A DNA stretch of 64,000 nt from positions 205,631 to 269,630 of the forward strand of contig URXX01000001.1 of NCBI GenBank assembly GCA_900551895.1, written 5' to 3'. The position numbers and the translations under genes were made by a program. Positions 32,090 through 41,465 of the stretch are shown piece after piece (within the stretch, counting starts at the first letter, position 1; every line of letters begins with the position of its first letter). Source of the DNA: an uncultured Lachnospiraceae bacterium (lineage in GTDB: Bacteria > Bacillota > Clostridia > Lachnospirales > Lachnospiraceae). The notes beneath the pieces are model-generated. The model was not told the DNA's origin and searched no databases. It saw only the letters and a list, made by a program, of their open reading frames with translations.

Positions 32090-32713
32090 GTGGATAAAAA
32101 GATGAGTAATGAAGAAATGGTAAAAGAAGCGGTGGAAGAAGCAAAGAAAAATGCTCAGTTAGAAAATGAAGAAACTGAAGAAGCCGTAGAAGATGCGGAA
32201 GTAGAGGAAACGGAAGCAGCAGAAGAAACAGAAGATAAGAAAGACAAAAAGTTATTCAAACGCAAGCCGAAGAAAGACAAGAAAGACGAGCAGATTGAAG
32301 ACTTAACAGATAAATTAACAAGACAGATGGCAGAGTTTGATAACTATCGCAAACGTACAGAGAAAGAAAAAACAGCGATGTACGAAATTGGCGCAAAAGA
32401 GATAGTTGAAAAAATCTTACCGGTTGTGGATAACTTTGAAAGAGGTTTGTCGGCAGTTCCGGAAGATAAGAAAGAGGATTCTTTTGTAGCCGGAATGGAG
32501 ATGATTTACAAACAAATCATGACTACGCTGGAAGAAATCGGAGTAAAACCGATTGAAGCAGTAGGAGCAGAGTTCAATCCTGATTTTCACAATGCGGTTA
32601 TGCACGTTGAAGACGAAGAACTCGGAGAAAATATTGTGGCGGAAGAATTTCAAAAAGGATATATGTATAAAGAAAGCGTAGTACGCCACAGCATGGTAAA
32701 AGTAGCAAATTAA
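32090..32713 (+). CDS. grpE: nucleotide exchange factor GrpE
   Basis: GrpE releases ADP from DnaK. The 207 residues start with GTG 32090 (AAAGGTGG upstream), with an in-frame ATG at 32102 as an alternative. A charged, disordered N-terminus (EETEEAVEDAEVEETEAAEE) precedes a long paired helix (QIEDLTDKLTRQMAEFDNYR) and the beta-sheet domain with GVKPIEAVGAEFNPDFHNAV and VRHSMVKVAN. It lies 15 bases after hrcA and is co-transcribed. Confidence 0.95.
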   Translation: MDKKMSNEEMVKEAVEEAKKNAQLENEETEEAVEDAEVEETEAAEETEDKKDKKLFKRKPKKDKKDEQIEDLTDKLTRQMAEFDNYRKRTEKEKTAMYEIGAKEIVEKILPVVDNFERGLSAVPEDKKEDSFVAGMEMIYKQIMTTLEEIGVKPIEAVGAEFNPDFHNAVMHVEDEELGENIVAEEFQKGYMYKESVVRHSMVKVAN

Positions 32714-32769
32714 ACCTTCGCACTTAGTGAGGTATTTAGAGGTATTTTAGAATTTAGGAGGAATTAATC

Positions 32770-34638
32770 ATGGGAAAAATTATCGGTATTGACTTAGGAA
32801 CAACAAACAGTTGTGTAGCAGTTATGGAAGGTGGACAGCCTACAGTAATCGCAAATACAGAAGGAGCAAGAACAACACCATCAGTTATTGCATTTACAAA
32901 AACAGGAGAACGTTTAGTCGGTGAACCTGCAAAACGTCAGGCTGTAACAAACGCAGATAAAACAATTTCATCTATCAAAAGAGAAATGGGTACAGATTAC
33001 AAAGTAACTATTGATGAGAAAAAATATTCTCCACAGGAAATTTCGGCAATGGTACTTCAGAAATTAAAAGCAGACGCTGAAAGTTATTTGGGAGAAAAAG
33101 TTTCAGAAGCAGTTATCACAGTTCCTGCTTACTTCAACGATGCTCAGCGTCAGGCAACAAAAGACGCAGGTAAAATCGCAGGTCTTGATGTAAAACGTAT
33201 CATCAACGAACCGACAGCAGCAGCGCTCGCATATGGTCTTGACAATGAAAAAGAACAGAAAATCATGGTATATGACCTCGGTGGCGGTACATTTGACGTT
33301 TCCATTATCGAAATTGGTGACGGAGTTATCGAAGTATTATCAACAGCCGGAGATAACAAACTCGGTGGAGATGATTTCGACCAGAAAATCACAGATTATA
33401 TGTTAGCAGAATTTAAACGTATGGAGGGCGTTGATTTATCAACAGATAAAATGGCGCTTCAGAGATTAAAAGAAGCAGCAGAAAAAGCGAAAAAAGAACT
33501 TTCTTCTGCAACAACAACAAACATTAACTTACCGTTTATTACAGCAACAGCAGAAGGTCCAAAACACTTTGATATGAACCTTACAAGAGCAAAATTTGAT
33601 GAATTGACACATGACTTAGTTGAAAGAACTGCTGAACCTGTAACAAGAGCATTATCAGACGCAGGACTTACAGCATCAGAATTAGGTCAGGTATTATTAG
33701 TAGGTGGTTCTACACGTATCCCTGCTGTTCAGGATAAAGTAAAACAGTTGACAGGAAAAGAACCAAGTAAATCATTAAATCCGGATGAATGTGTTGCTTT
33801 AGGAGCATCTGTTCAAGGTGGTAAATTAGCGGGAGATGCCGGTGCAGGCGATATCCTTTTACTTGATGTAACTCCACTTTCATTATCTATCGAAACAATG
33901 GGTGGTATCGCAACAAGATTAATCGAAAGAAATACAACAATTCCAACAAAGAAAAGTCAGATTTTCTCTACAGCAGCAGACAATCAGTCAGCGGTAGATA
34001 TCAACGTTGTACAGGGAGAAAGACAGTTCGCAAGGGATAACAAATCACTCGGACAGTTCAGACTTGACGGAATTGCTCCTGCTCCACGAGGAATCCCTCA
34101 GATTGAAGTTACATTCGATATTGATGCAAATGGTATCGTAAATGTATCTGCGAAAGATTTAGGAACAGGAAAAGAACAGCACATTACAATTACAGCAGGT
34201 TCTAATATGTCAGACAGCGATATTGAAAAGGCTGTAAAAGAAGCGGCTGAATTTGAAGCACAGGATAAAAAACGTAAAGAAGCAATCGATGCAAGAAATG
34301 ATGCTGACGCAATGATTTTCCAGACAGAAAAAGCGTTGGGAGAAGTTGGAGATAAGATTGATGCAAATGAAAAAGCAGCAGTTGAAGCAGATATTCAGGC
34401 ATTAAAAGATATTTTAGCAAAATCAACACCTGAAAACATTACAGACGCACAGGTTGAAGAAATCAAAGCCGGAAAAGAAAAATTAATGACAAGCGCGCAG
34501 CAGTTATTTACAAAAATGTACGAACAGGCTGGAGCAGGTGCGCAGCAGGCAGGACCGACACCTGAACAACAGGCAGGTCCGGCACCGGAGGGATTTAACG
34601 GTGATGATGTAGTTGACGGAGATTACAAAGAGGTTTAA
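32770..34638 (+). CDS. dnaK: molecular chaperone DnaK (Hsp70)
   Basis: The ATP-driven Hsp70 chaperone. The 622-residue protein has the ATPase signatures GIDLGTTNSCVAVMEGG, VYDLGGGTFDVSIIE and VLLVGGSTRIPAVQDKVK, the interdomain linker-substrate domain start GDILLLDVTPLSLSIETMGG, and a C-terminal lid ending in a Gln/Pro/Gly-rich tail. The insertion present in Gram-negative DnaK is absent, as expected for a Firmicute. ATG 32770 follows AGGAGGAATTAATC. It is the third gene of the CIRCE operon; a hairpin follows before dnaJ. Confidence 0.98.
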   Translation: MGKIIGIDLGTTNSCVAVMEGGQPTVIANTEGARTTPSVIAFTKTGERLVGEPAKRQAVTNADKTISSIKREMGTDYKVTIDEKKYSPQEISAMVLQKLKADAESYLGEKVSEAVITVPAYFNDAQRQATKDAGKIAGLDVKRIINEPTAAALAYGLDNEKEQKIMVYDLGGGTFDVSIIEIGDGVIEVLSTAGDNKLGGDDFDQKITDYMLAEFKRMEGVDLSTDKMALQRLKEAAEKAKKELSSATTTNINLPFITATAEGPKHFDMNLTRAKFDELTHDLVERTAEPVTRALSDAGLTASELGQVLLVGGSTRIPAVQDKVKQLTGKEPSKSLNPDECVALGASVQGGKLAGDAGAGDILLLDVTPLSLSIETMGGIATRLIERNTTIPTKKSQIFSTAADNQSAVDINVVQGERQFARDNKSLGQFRLDGIAPAPRGIPQIEVTFDIDANGIVNVSAKDLGTGKEQHITITAGSNMSDSDIEKAVKEAAEFEAQDKKRKEAIDARNDADAMIFQTEKALGEVGDKIDANEKAAVEADIQALKDILAKSTPENITDAQVEEIKAGKEKLMTSAQQLFTKMYEQAGAGAQQAGPTPEQQAGPAPEGFNGDDVVDGDYKEV

Positions 34639-34655
34639 TTCTAAGAAGAATAAGT

Positions 34656-34707
34656 AAGGAGGTGTTCTGCGGAATTTGAGGAAATTCAGATTTCGCAGAA
34701 CTTCCTT
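34656..34707 (+). other. intergenic hairpin between dnaK and dnaJ
   Basis: An imperfect stem of about 16 pairs, containing GTTCTGCG / CGCAGAAC, lies in the 97-base gap. It lacks a T-run, so it may protect the dnaK message or reduce read-through into dnaJ rather than terminate. Confidence 0.55.
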
Positions 34708-34735
34708 GTAAATAAGTATGAAAGGTAGATAAAAA

Positions 34736-35929
34736 ATGGCTGAAACAAAAAGAGATTATTATGAGGTGCTGGGAGTTGACAGAAATGCCGATGACGCGAC
34801 ACTGAAAAAAGCATATAGAGTGTTAGCCAAAAAATATCACCCTGATATGAATCCGGGAGATGCGGAGGCGGAAAAGAAATTTAAGGAAGCCTCAGAAGCA
34901 TACGCTGTGTTAAGTGATGCAGAAAAACGCCGTCAGTATGACCAGTTTGGACACGCTGCATTTGAAGGCGGCGGTGCAGGCGGAGCGGGTGGCTTCGGCG
35001 GATTTAGCAGTGCGGATTTCGGAGATATTTTCGGGGATATTTTTGGTGATTTCTTTGGCGGAGGCGGACGCCGTTCCGGACGTGCAAATAATGGTCCGAT
35101 GAAAGGGGCAAATGTTCGTAAAGGAGTTCGCATTACATTTGAAGAAGCAGTTTTTGGCTGTGAAAAAGAATTGGACGTTATTTTAAAAGAACCTTGTACA
35201 ACATGTAACGGAACAGGTGCAAAGCCGGGTACAAGTCCTGAAACCTGTTCAAAATGTGGCGGAAAAGGTCAGGTTGTCTACACACAGCAGTCATTTTTCG
35301 GAACGGTACAGAACGTACAGACTTGTCCTGACTGTCACGGAAGCGGAAAGATTATTAAAGAAAAATGTTCTGATTGCGGCGGAACAGGTTATGTCTCAAC
35401 GAAAAAGACAATCAAGGTATCTATTCCGGCAGGAATTGACAACGGTCAGAGCGTAAGAATTCGTGACAAAGGAGAACCGGGAGTGAACGGCGGTCCTAGA
35501 GGGGATTTACTTGTAGAAGTTACCGTGTCAAGACACCCTATTTTCCAAAGACAAGACGTACATATTTTCTCAACAGCGCCGATTACGTTTGCGCAGGCAG
35601 CGTTAGGTGGAGATGTGCGTATTAAGACGGTTGACGGAGAAGTGATTTATACGGTAAAACCGGGAACAAAGACAGATACAAAAGTCAGATTAAAAGGAAA
35701 AGGTGTTCCGTCTCTTCGTAACCCGCAACTTCGCGGTGACCACTATGTAACTTTAGTTATTCAGACACCGGAGAAATTAAGTGCGGAAGCAAAAGAGGCT
35801 CTTCGCAAATTTGATGCGTTGACAGGAAATTCTTTACATCAGGAAGAAACGGAAACGACAGAAGAGGATAAGAAGAAACATAAGAAAAAAGGGTTTATGG
35901 ATAAATTAAAAGAGACTTTTGAGGACTAG
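34736..35929 (+). CDS. dnaJ: co-chaperone DnaJ (Hsp40)
   Basis: DnaJ delivers substrates to DnaK and stimulates its ATPase. The 397 residues comprise a J domain (1-70, with YHPDMNP carrying HPD), a Gly/Phe-rich region (~75-115), four CxxCxGxG zinc repeats (CTTCNGTGAKPG, CSKCGGKGQV, CPDCHGSGKI, CSDCGGTGYV), two beta domains and a C-terminal Lys/Glu-rich extension (TEEDKKKHKKKGFMDKLKET) that is longer than usual. Dimerisation part is present. It ends 2 bases before the acetyltransferase gene. Confidence 0.97.
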   Translation: MAETKRDYYEVLGVDRNADDATLKKAYRVLAKKYHPDMNPGDAEAEKKFKEASEAYAVLSDAEKRRQYDQFGHAAFEGGGAGGAGGFGGFSSADFGDIFGDIFGDFFGGGGRRSGRANNGPMKGANVRKGVRITFEEAVFGCEKELDVILKEPCTTCNGTGAKPGTSPETCSKCGGKGQVVYTQQSFFGTVQNVQTCPDCHGSGKIIKEKCSDCGGTGYVSTKKTIKVSIPAGIDNGQSVRIRDKGEPGVNGGPRGDLLVEVTVSRHPIFQRQDVHIFSTAPITFAQAALGGDVRIKTVDGEVIYTVKPGTKTDTKVRLKGKGVPSLRNPQLRGDHYVTLVIQTPEKLSAEAKEALRKFDALTGNSLHQEETETTEEDKKKHKKKGFMDKLKETFED

Positions 35930-35931
35930 GC

Positions 35932-36459
35932 ATGAAAAGTAAGACAGAATGCCGTAGGGCAGAAAACAGTGATTTGTCGAAAATCATGGAGATTATTGAG
36001 GACGCAAGAGTATTTATGCGGGCGTTCGATATGGACCAGTGGCAGAACGGTTATCCAAATGAAGAAGTGTTTCATCAGGATATTACTTTAGGAGAATGCT
36101 ATGTGGCAGTTTGTGATGACGAGATTGCAGGCGTCATGGTTGTGACAGGCATACCTGAAAAATGTTATGAAGAAATTGTGGGGCAGGGCTGGAAAACAGT
36201 TGGGCAGCCGTACATGACTATTCACCGTATGGCAGTTTCGGAAAAGTATCGTGGTACGAATGTTGCGGAGCAGATGATTATTTTTGCGAAAAAAGTATGT
36301 GCCGATAAACGTTGTGTAAGTCTCAGAGTAGATACCCATAAGAAAAATTTGGCTATGCAGAAATTTTTGGAAAAGCAAGGATTTTCTTATTGTGGCATAG
36401 TGGATTATAAAGATACCGCAGGGGATACTTTGCGGTTGGCATATGAAAAAGTAAATTAA
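35932..36459 (+). CDS. GNAT family N-acetyltransferase
   Basis: A 175-residue acetyl-CoA-dependent transferase. The fold is visible as CRRAENSDLSKIMEIIEDAR, the ECYVAVCDDEIAGVMVV strand pair, IHRMAVSEKYRGTNVAEQMI (acetyl-CoA-binding R/Q-x-x-G-x-A-like loop) and SLRVDTHKKNLAMQKFLEKQ GF. ATG 35932 lies two bases after dnaJ, so it is probably translated from the end of the heat-shock transcript. The substrate is unknown. A terminator follows. Confidence 0.85.
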   Translation: MKSKTECRRAENSDLSKIMEIIEDARVFMRAFDMDQWQNGYPNEEVFHQDITLGECYVAVCDDEIAGVMVVTGIPEKCYEEIVGQGWKTVGQPYMTIHRMAVSEKYRGTNVAEQMIIFAKKVCADKRCVSLRVDTHKKNLAMQKFLEKQGFSYCGIVDYKDTAGDTLRLAYEKVN

Positions 36460-36460
36460 A

Positions 36461-36506
36461 GATTTCCTGAATGTCAGGCGGATACGCGGACATTTGGGAA
36501 ATTTTT
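36461..36506 (+). terminator. terminator ending the heat-shock transcript
   Basis: A 15-pair stem (36461-36475 with 36489-36503, including G-T pairs) followed by T residues, 1 base after the acetyltransferase gene. Confidence 0.75.
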
Positions 36507-36570
36507 GTATGAAATGGAATAGATTTTTTTACTGTTTTCATGTAGAATAGGAAACAAGTGAGGTGAAGAA

Positions 36571-37326
36571 ATGAAATACAAATTATTTGAAATAGGTCCG
36601 ATTACCGTGTACAGTTATGGTCTGATGATTGCAATTGGAATTGTTTTAGCGTTTTTGGTTGCGGAAACGAGAGCAAAAAAGCAGGGATTGAATGGAGAAG
36701 ATATATACGGTCTCGGAATTTTAGGGCTTATCGGAGGAGTAATCGGAGCAAAATTATTGTTTTTCCTTACGGAAATTGACAGTATTATGGAAAATCCAAA
36801 ACTTATGTTGAGTTTTTCAGAAGGATTTGTCGTTTACGGAGGAATACTGGGCGGAATAGCAGGAGCGTACATTTATTGCAAATGGAAGAAACTTCCGGCA
36901 ATGAAATATTTTGATTTAGCAGTTCCGTCACTGGCGCTTGCACAGGGATTTGGAAGAATTGGATGTTTTTTGGCGGGATGCTGTTACGGAAGAGAAACGC
37001 ACGCATGGTATGGGGTGACTTTTCATCAATCACCGTTTGCACCAAACGGAGTATCTCTGATTCCGACACAATTACTGTCCAGCGGGGCGGATTTTCTACA
37101 TTTTTTCTTGCTGATTTATATTGCGGGAAAGAAGAAAAAAGACGGTATTGTCGTTGTGGCGTATATGATTTTCTATAGCATTGGAAGATTTCTTATTGAG
37201 TGTTTGCGAAATGATCCGCGTGGAAATGTGAGTATTTTGTCCACATCGCAGTTTATATCTATTTTTATGCTTGCGGCAGGATTGATTGCACTGGCATTAT
37301 TAAAAAAGAAAGGAAAGGGTAATTAA
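36571..37326 (+). CDS. lgt: prolipoprotein diacylglyceryl transferase
   Basis: Lgt transfers a diacylglyceryl group from phosphatidylglycerol to the lipobox Cys of lipoproteins, the first step in lipoprotein maturation. The 251-residue protein has about seven membrane segments (YSYGLMIAIGIVLAFLVAET, IYGLGILGLIGGVIGAKLLF, GFVVYGGILGGIAGAYIYC) and the family signature GRIGCFLAGCCYGRET with the essential Arg and Gly, plus an H-x-T-x-L-like C-terminal segment (SIGRFLIECLRNDPRG). It would process the lipoproteins encoded elsewhere in this window. The next gene starts 12 bases later. Confidence 0.93.
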   Translation: MKYKLFEIGPITVYSYGLMIAIGIVLAFLVAETRAKKQGLNGEDIYGLGILGLIGGVIGAKLLFFLTEIDSIMENPKLMLSFSEGFVVYGGILGGIAGAYIYCKWKKLPAMKYFDLAVPSLALAQGFGRIGCFLAGCCYGRETHAWYGVTFHQSPFAPNGVSLIPTQLLSSGADFLHFFLLIYIAGKKKKDGIVVVAYMIFYSIGRFLIECLRNDPRGNVSILSTSQFISIFMLAAGLIALALLKKKGKGN

Positions 37327-37338
37327 GAGGAGGGAAAT

Positions 37339-38745
37339 ATGTTTACCGGAGTGAGGAAACGGCAGACAAAAAATGAATTAAATATTGATTGGAAACATTT
37401 TTACAAAAGTGTACTTGTACTTGTTGTTCCGATGGCGTTACAGAATTTGATTAACGTCGGTGTGACGGCTGCGGACGTTATGATGCTTGGGGCGGTCGGA
37501 GAAAATGTTCTTTCAGGGGCATCTTTGGCAGGACAAATTCAGTTTATTATGACGCTGATTTTTATGGGCATTACATCGGGAGCAACAGTATTGACGGCAC
37601 AGTACTGGGGAAAAGGCGACACGAGAACGATTGAAAAAATATTGGGAATGGGGCTTCGTTTCGGGTGTATTGTGGCACTTGTTTTTGGTGCGGGAGCGTT
37701 ATTTTTTCCGGAACCGTTAATGCGTATTTATACAAGTGAGCCTGCTGTTATAGCAGAGGGCGTGAAATATTTACAAATAGTGGGATGTTCATATATTTTT
37801 ATGGCATTTACCCAAGTGTATTTGAACATTATGAGAAGTATTGAGAGAGTTGTCATTGCAACGATTGTCTACATGATTTCTCTTTGTGCCAATATTACGA
37901 TTAACGCAATTTTAATTTATGGACTTCTTGGATTTCAGCCGTTAGGTGTGCGTGGCGCCGCTATCGGAACACTGTTATCAAGAATTCTTGAGTTTATTAT
38001 TGTAATGTGTTATGCGCGGTTTAAAAATAAAGTTGTAAAAATCCGTCTGTATGATTTGTGGCATACGGATAAAGTATTATTAAAAGATTATTTAGTATAT
38101 TCCATGCCGGTTGTGTTAAATGAATTGATGTGGGGCATGGGCAGTTCCGCAAATACGGCGATTATCGGGCATTTGGGAAGTGCGGCGGTGGCTGCCAACT
38201 CGGTGGCGCAGGTCGTAAGACAGTTAGCGCAGGTTGTTGTATTTGGAATTTCCAATGCGACGGCGATTTATTTGGGAAAAACAATCGGGGAAAAGAAATT
38301 AGAACACGCAAAAGCCTATGGAAAGAGATTTACCGTGTTAAGTTTGATTTTAGGACTTATGGGGGCGGCGGTGATTTTGATTTCCGCACCGATAGCAAAT
38401 GCAACTATGGCTTTATCTAATGAGGCACAGGGGTATCTTGTTTTTATGTTTTTCGTTATGTCTTATTTTGCGGTTGCACAGGCGGTCAACTGTACTCTTG
38501 TTGTCGGCGTATTCCGCTCAGGCGGTGATACGAAATTCGGGCTGGCGTTGGACGTTGGAACGATGTGGGGCTGTTCAATTCTTTTAGGAGCGGCAGCGGC
38601 ATTTATCTTCCATTGTAGTGTACCGGTTGTTTATGTTATACTGATGAGTGATGAAATTATTAAACTGCCGTTTACAATTAAAAGGTTCTTCAGTTATAAA
38701 TGGCTGAAAGATGTTACCCGAGATAATCTGGCAGACGTTTCGTAA
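37339..38745 (+). CDS. MATE family efflux transporter
   Basis: A 468-residue Na+- or H+-driven multidrug exporter with about twelve transmembrane segments. Family features include SVLVLVVPMALQNLINVGVT, MLGAVGENVLSGASLAGQIQ, MGITSGATVLTAQYWGKGD and the repeat in the second half, YSMPVVLNELMWGMGSSANT, AAVAANSVAQVVRQLAQVVV, IYLGKTIGEKK. It starts with a cytosolic N-terminal stretch. The substrate cannot be told; it follows lgt and may share its transcript. Confidence 0.9.
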   Translation: MFTGVRKRQTKNELNIDWKHFYKSVLVLVVPMALQNLINVGVTAADVMMLGAVGENVLSGASLAGQIQFIMTLIFMGITSGATVLTAQYWGKGDTRTIEKILGMGLRFGCIVALVFGAGALFFPEPLMRIYTSEPAVIAEGVKYLQIVGCSYIFMAFTQVYLNIMRSIERVVIATIVYMISLCANITINAILIYGLLGFQPLGVRGAAIGTLLSRILEFIIVMCYARFKNKVVKIRLYDLWHTDKVLLKDYLVYSMPVVLNELMWGMGSSANTAIIGHLGSAAVAANSVAQVVRQLAQVVVFGISNATAIYLGKTIGEKKLEHAKAYGKRFTVLSLILGLMGAAVILISAPIANATMALSNEAQGYLVFMFFVMSYFAVAQAVNCTLVVGVFRSGGDTKFGLALDVGTMWGCSILLGAAAAFIFHCSVPVVYVILMSDEIIKLPFTIKRFFSYKWLKDVTRDNLADVS

Positions 38746-38793
38746 CTAAGATGCAGCAGCATTTTAAATTTATAAATAAAGGAGAGTTTAAAG

Positions 38794-39171
38794 ATGAAAG
38801 TAGTATCAACAGAAAAAGCGCCAAAAGCGTTAGGACCATATTCACAGGGATATGTACATAATGGAATTTTTTATTCAGCAGGTCAGATTGGAATTAATCC
38901 TGAAACAGATACTGTTGAAGCAGATGATATTGCAGGACAGACAGAACAAGTTTGTAAAAACGCAGGAGAAGTTTTAAAAGCAGCGGGAAGTTCATTTGAT
39001 AAAGTATTAAAAACAACTTGTTTCTTGAGCGATATGGCAGATTTTGCAGCATTTAATGAAGTTTACGCAAAATATTTCACATCAAAACCGGCAAGAAGTT
39101 GTGTTGCGGTAAAAACTTTACCGAAAAACGTACTTTGCGAAGTGGAAATGATTGCAGTAGTAGAAGAATAG
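38794..39171 (+). CDS. ridA: RidA family reactive enamine/imine deaminase
   Basis: RidA hydrolyses reactive 2-aminoacrylate-type enamines formed by PLP enzymes. The 125 residues are the normal trimeric RidA length and carry APKALGPYSQGYVHNGIFYS (with substrate-contact Tyr and Ser), GQIGINPET, an N-x-x-E-V-like NAGEVLKAAGSSFDKVLKTT strand, FNEVYAKYF, and the catalytic Arg in KPARSCVAV followed by VLCEVEMIAV. ATG 38794 is preceded by AAAGGAGAG. Next gene is 13 bases downstream. Confidence 0.93.
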   Translation: MKVVSTEKAPKALGPYSQGYVHNGIFYSAGQIGINPETDTVEADDIAGQTEQVCKNAGEVLKAAGSSFDKVLKTTCFLSDMADFAAFNEVYAKYFTSKPARSCVAVKTLPKNVLCEVEMIAVVEE

Positions 39172-39184
39172 GAAGTGAAAGAAA

Positions 39185-40021
39185 ATGGCAGAACAGGAAA
39201 AGAATAGTTCGTGTTCACCGGAAAGTTGCTCATCCTGTGAACACGCCGGTTCATGTCCGAGTAAAATGGATTTAAAAGTTCCGGCAAATGAATATACACA
39301 TGTAAAGAAAGTAATCGGAGTTGTCAGCGGTAAAGGCGGAGTGGGGAAATCTATGGTAACCGCCTCTCTTGCCAGAATGATGAGAGAGCAGGGGTATGCG
39401 GTAGGTATTCTTGATGCGGATATTACAGGTCCGTCTATCCCGAAAATGTACGGTATTCACGAACACGCAGTCGGAAATGAATTAGGTATGTTTCCGTGTA
39501 TCGCAAAAGACGGAACAAGAATTATGTCCGTAAACCTTTTGTTGGATTCGGAAGATACGCCTGTTATTTGGCGAGGACCGATTATTGCAGGAGTAGTAAA
39601 ACAGTTTTGGAATGAAGTACTTTGGGGAGATTTAGATTATCTTTTTGTAGATATGCCTCCGGGAACAGGAGATGTTCCTCTTACAGTATTCCAGTCATTT
39701 CCTGTTGACAGTGTTGTGATTGTTTCTTCACCGCAGGATTTAGTACAGATGATTGTGAAAAAGGCATATTATATGACAAAACAGATGAACATCTCTGTTT
39801 TAGGAATTGTGGAAAACTTCAGTTACTTAGAATGTCCTGATTGTAAAAAGAAAATTTCTGTATTTGGCGAGAGCCGTGTAGATGAGATTGCAAAAGAATT
39901 AAATATGGATGTGCTGGGAAAAATGCCAATTGATCCAAAATTAGCAGAAATGGTAGAACAGGAAAAATTCTATGAAGTACATCACGATTATTTAAAAGAT
40001 GCCATTGAAAAGTTAGTATAA
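39185..40021 (+). CDS. Mrp/NBP35-type Fe-S carrier P-loop ATPase
   Basis: A 278-residue Mrp/ApbC family ATPase that carries Fe-S clusters to client proteins. The Cys-rich N-terminus (CSPESCSSCEHAGSCPSK) is like eukaryotic NBP35, a typical feature in Clostridia. Walker A is VVSGKGGVGKS (deviant type), Walker A' region DADITGPSIPKMYG, and Walker B region FVDMPPGTGDVPL; CxxC follows in LECPDCKKKISVFGE. The start ATG 39185 follows GAAGTGAAAGAAA. It is followed by a hairpin terminator. Confidence 0.92.
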   Translation: MAEQEKNSSCSPESCSSCEHAGSCPSKMDLKVPANEYTHVKKVIGVVSGKGGVGKSMVTASLARMMREQGYAVGILDADITGPSIPKMYGIHEHAVGNELGMFPCIAKDGTRIMSVNLLLDSEDTPVIWRGPIIAGVVKQFWNEVLWGDLDYLFVDMPPGTGDVPLTVFQSFPVDSVVIVSSPQDLVQMIVKKAYYMTKQMNISVLGIVENFSYLECPDCKKKISVFGESRVDEIAKELNMDVLGKMPIDPKLAEMVEQEKFYEVHHDYLKDAIEKLV

Positions 40022-40024
40022 GAC

Positions 40025-40055
40025 AAGGGGGTGCGTGTAAACGCGGCCCTTTTTC
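40025..40055 (+). terminator. terminator after the Mrp-type ATPase
   Basis: GGG...GCGT and ACGC..CCC form a stem with an internal mismatch (GTAA loop), followed by TTTTT, 4 bases after the stop. Confidence 0.6.
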
Positions 40056-40070
40056 TATAATTAAAAAAGG

Positions 40071-40099
40071 TTGCAAACGTGCGTTCGATGTGATATGAT
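40071..40099 (+). promoter_or_regulatory. promoter of radical-SAM DNA repair pair
   Basis: TTGCAA (40071-40076), 17 bases and TATGAT (40094-40099), 31 bases before ATG 40131. Confidence 0.6.
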
Positions 40100-40130
40100 T
40101 AAGAAAACAAACATATATTCGAGGTGCGGT

Positions 40131-41465
40131 ATGAGAATTGCAGAACAAATGTCCATAGGAGAAAAATTGAATATACTGACCGATGCGGCGAAGTATGATG
40201 TTGCCTGTACTTCAAGTGGTGTGGATAGGCGTAATGACGGTACGGGAATCGGAAATTGTGTGAAGTCGGGAATATGTCACAGTTTTTCTGCGGACGGGCG
40301 GTGTATTTCTCTGTTAAAAATTTTATTTACGAATGAATGTATTTTTGATTGCAAATATTGTATCAACCGTTCGTCAAATGATGTTCCTAGAACTTCTTTT
40401 ACACCGGAAGAAGTTTGTACACTGACAATGGAATTTTATCGGAGAAATTATATTGAAGGATTATTTTTAAGTTCGGGTGTATTGAAAAGCCCTGATTATA
40501 CAATGGGACTTTTGTATGAAACGCTTTATAAATTACGGACAGAATATAACTTTCAGGGATATATTCATGTAAAGGCAATTCCGGGGGCAAGTCAGGAGTT
40601 GATACAAAGAACAGGATTTTTAGCGGACAGAATGAGTGTGAATTTGGAATTGCCTACGGCAGAGGGACTGCGTCTTCTTGCCCCGCATAAGACGAGAGAA
40701 AATATATTGAAGCCTATGCGTCTTGTTCAAAACATAAGAAATGAGAACAAACATGAGGTGGCATTATATAGAAAAACGCCCAGATTTGTTCCGGCAGGAC
40801 AGAGTACACAAATGATTATCGGAGCAACGCCGGAAACGGATTTTCAGATTATGCAGGTGGCACAATCGCTGTATAAGAAATTTGGATTGAAGAGAGTTTT
40901 TTATTCCGCGTTTGTCAACGTAAACGAGGATAGCAATCTGCCGGCAAAGACGGACGAAGGTCCGCCGCTTCTTCGTGAGCATAGGCTATATCAGGCGGAT
41001 TGGCTTTTACGTTATTATGGGTTTGAGGCGGAAGAACTGCTTACGGAAGAAAATCCTAATTTTAATGTTTTGCTTGATCCAAAATGTAACTGGGCGTTGA
41101 AGCATTTGGAATACTTTCCTGTAGAGATAAATACGGCAGATTACCATACGCTCTTGCGTGTGCCGGGAATAGCCCACAAATCTGCCACAAGAATTATTAA
41201 GGCGAGAAGGACGACAACACTCAGTTTTGACGATTTGAAGAAAATGGGAGTCGTTTTAAAAAGAGCGTTATATTTTCTTACCTGTAACGGTAAAATGATG
41301 TACCCGACAAAGATAGAGGAAGACTATATTACGAGAAATCTGCTGGACGCACAGGGAAAAACTCCTGCCCACATTCAACAGATGACATATAGGCAGTTAT
41401 CTTTATTTGATGATGTGAAGTTCAGAAAGGAACAGATTTTTGATGAAAAAAGTATTTATTTGTGA
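40131..41465 (+). CDS. putative DNA modification/repair radical SAM protein
   Basis: A 444-residue radical-SAM enzyme of the family named for suspected DNA repair (TIGR03916-like). ATG 40131 follows GAGGTGCG. An upstream Cys cluster (VACTSSGVDRRNDGTGIGNC, GICHSFSADGRCISLLKIL) precedes the SAM motif C-x3-C-x2-C in TNECIFDCKYCINRSSNDVP. The C-terminal part has a helix-hairpin-helix-like segment (TLLRVPGIAHKSATRIIKAR) that would contact DNA. The next gene overlaps it by 23 bases and belongs to the partner family usually found beside it, so both probably act in one pathway. Confidence 0.88.
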   Translation: MRIAEQMSIGEKLNILTDAAKYDVACTSSGVDRRNDGTGIGNCVKSGICHSFSADGRCISLLKILFTNECIFDCKYCINRSSNDVPRTSFTPEEVCTLTMEFYRRNYIEGLFLSSGVLKSPDYTMGLLYETLYKLRTEYNFQGYIHVKAIPGASQELIQRTGFLADRMSVNLELPTAEGLRLLAPHKTRENILKPMRLVQNIRNENKHEVALYRKTPRFVPAGQSTQMIIGATPETDFQIMQVAQSLYKKFGLKRVFYSAFVNVNEDSNLPAKTDEGPPLLREHRLYQADWLLRYYGFEAEELLTEENPNFNVLLDPKCNWALKHLEYFPVEINTADYHTLLRVPGIAHKSATRIIKARRTTTLSFDDLKKMGVVLKRALYFLTCNGKMMYPTKIEEDYITRNLLDAQGKTPAHIQQMTYRQLSLFDDVKFRKEQIFDEKSIYL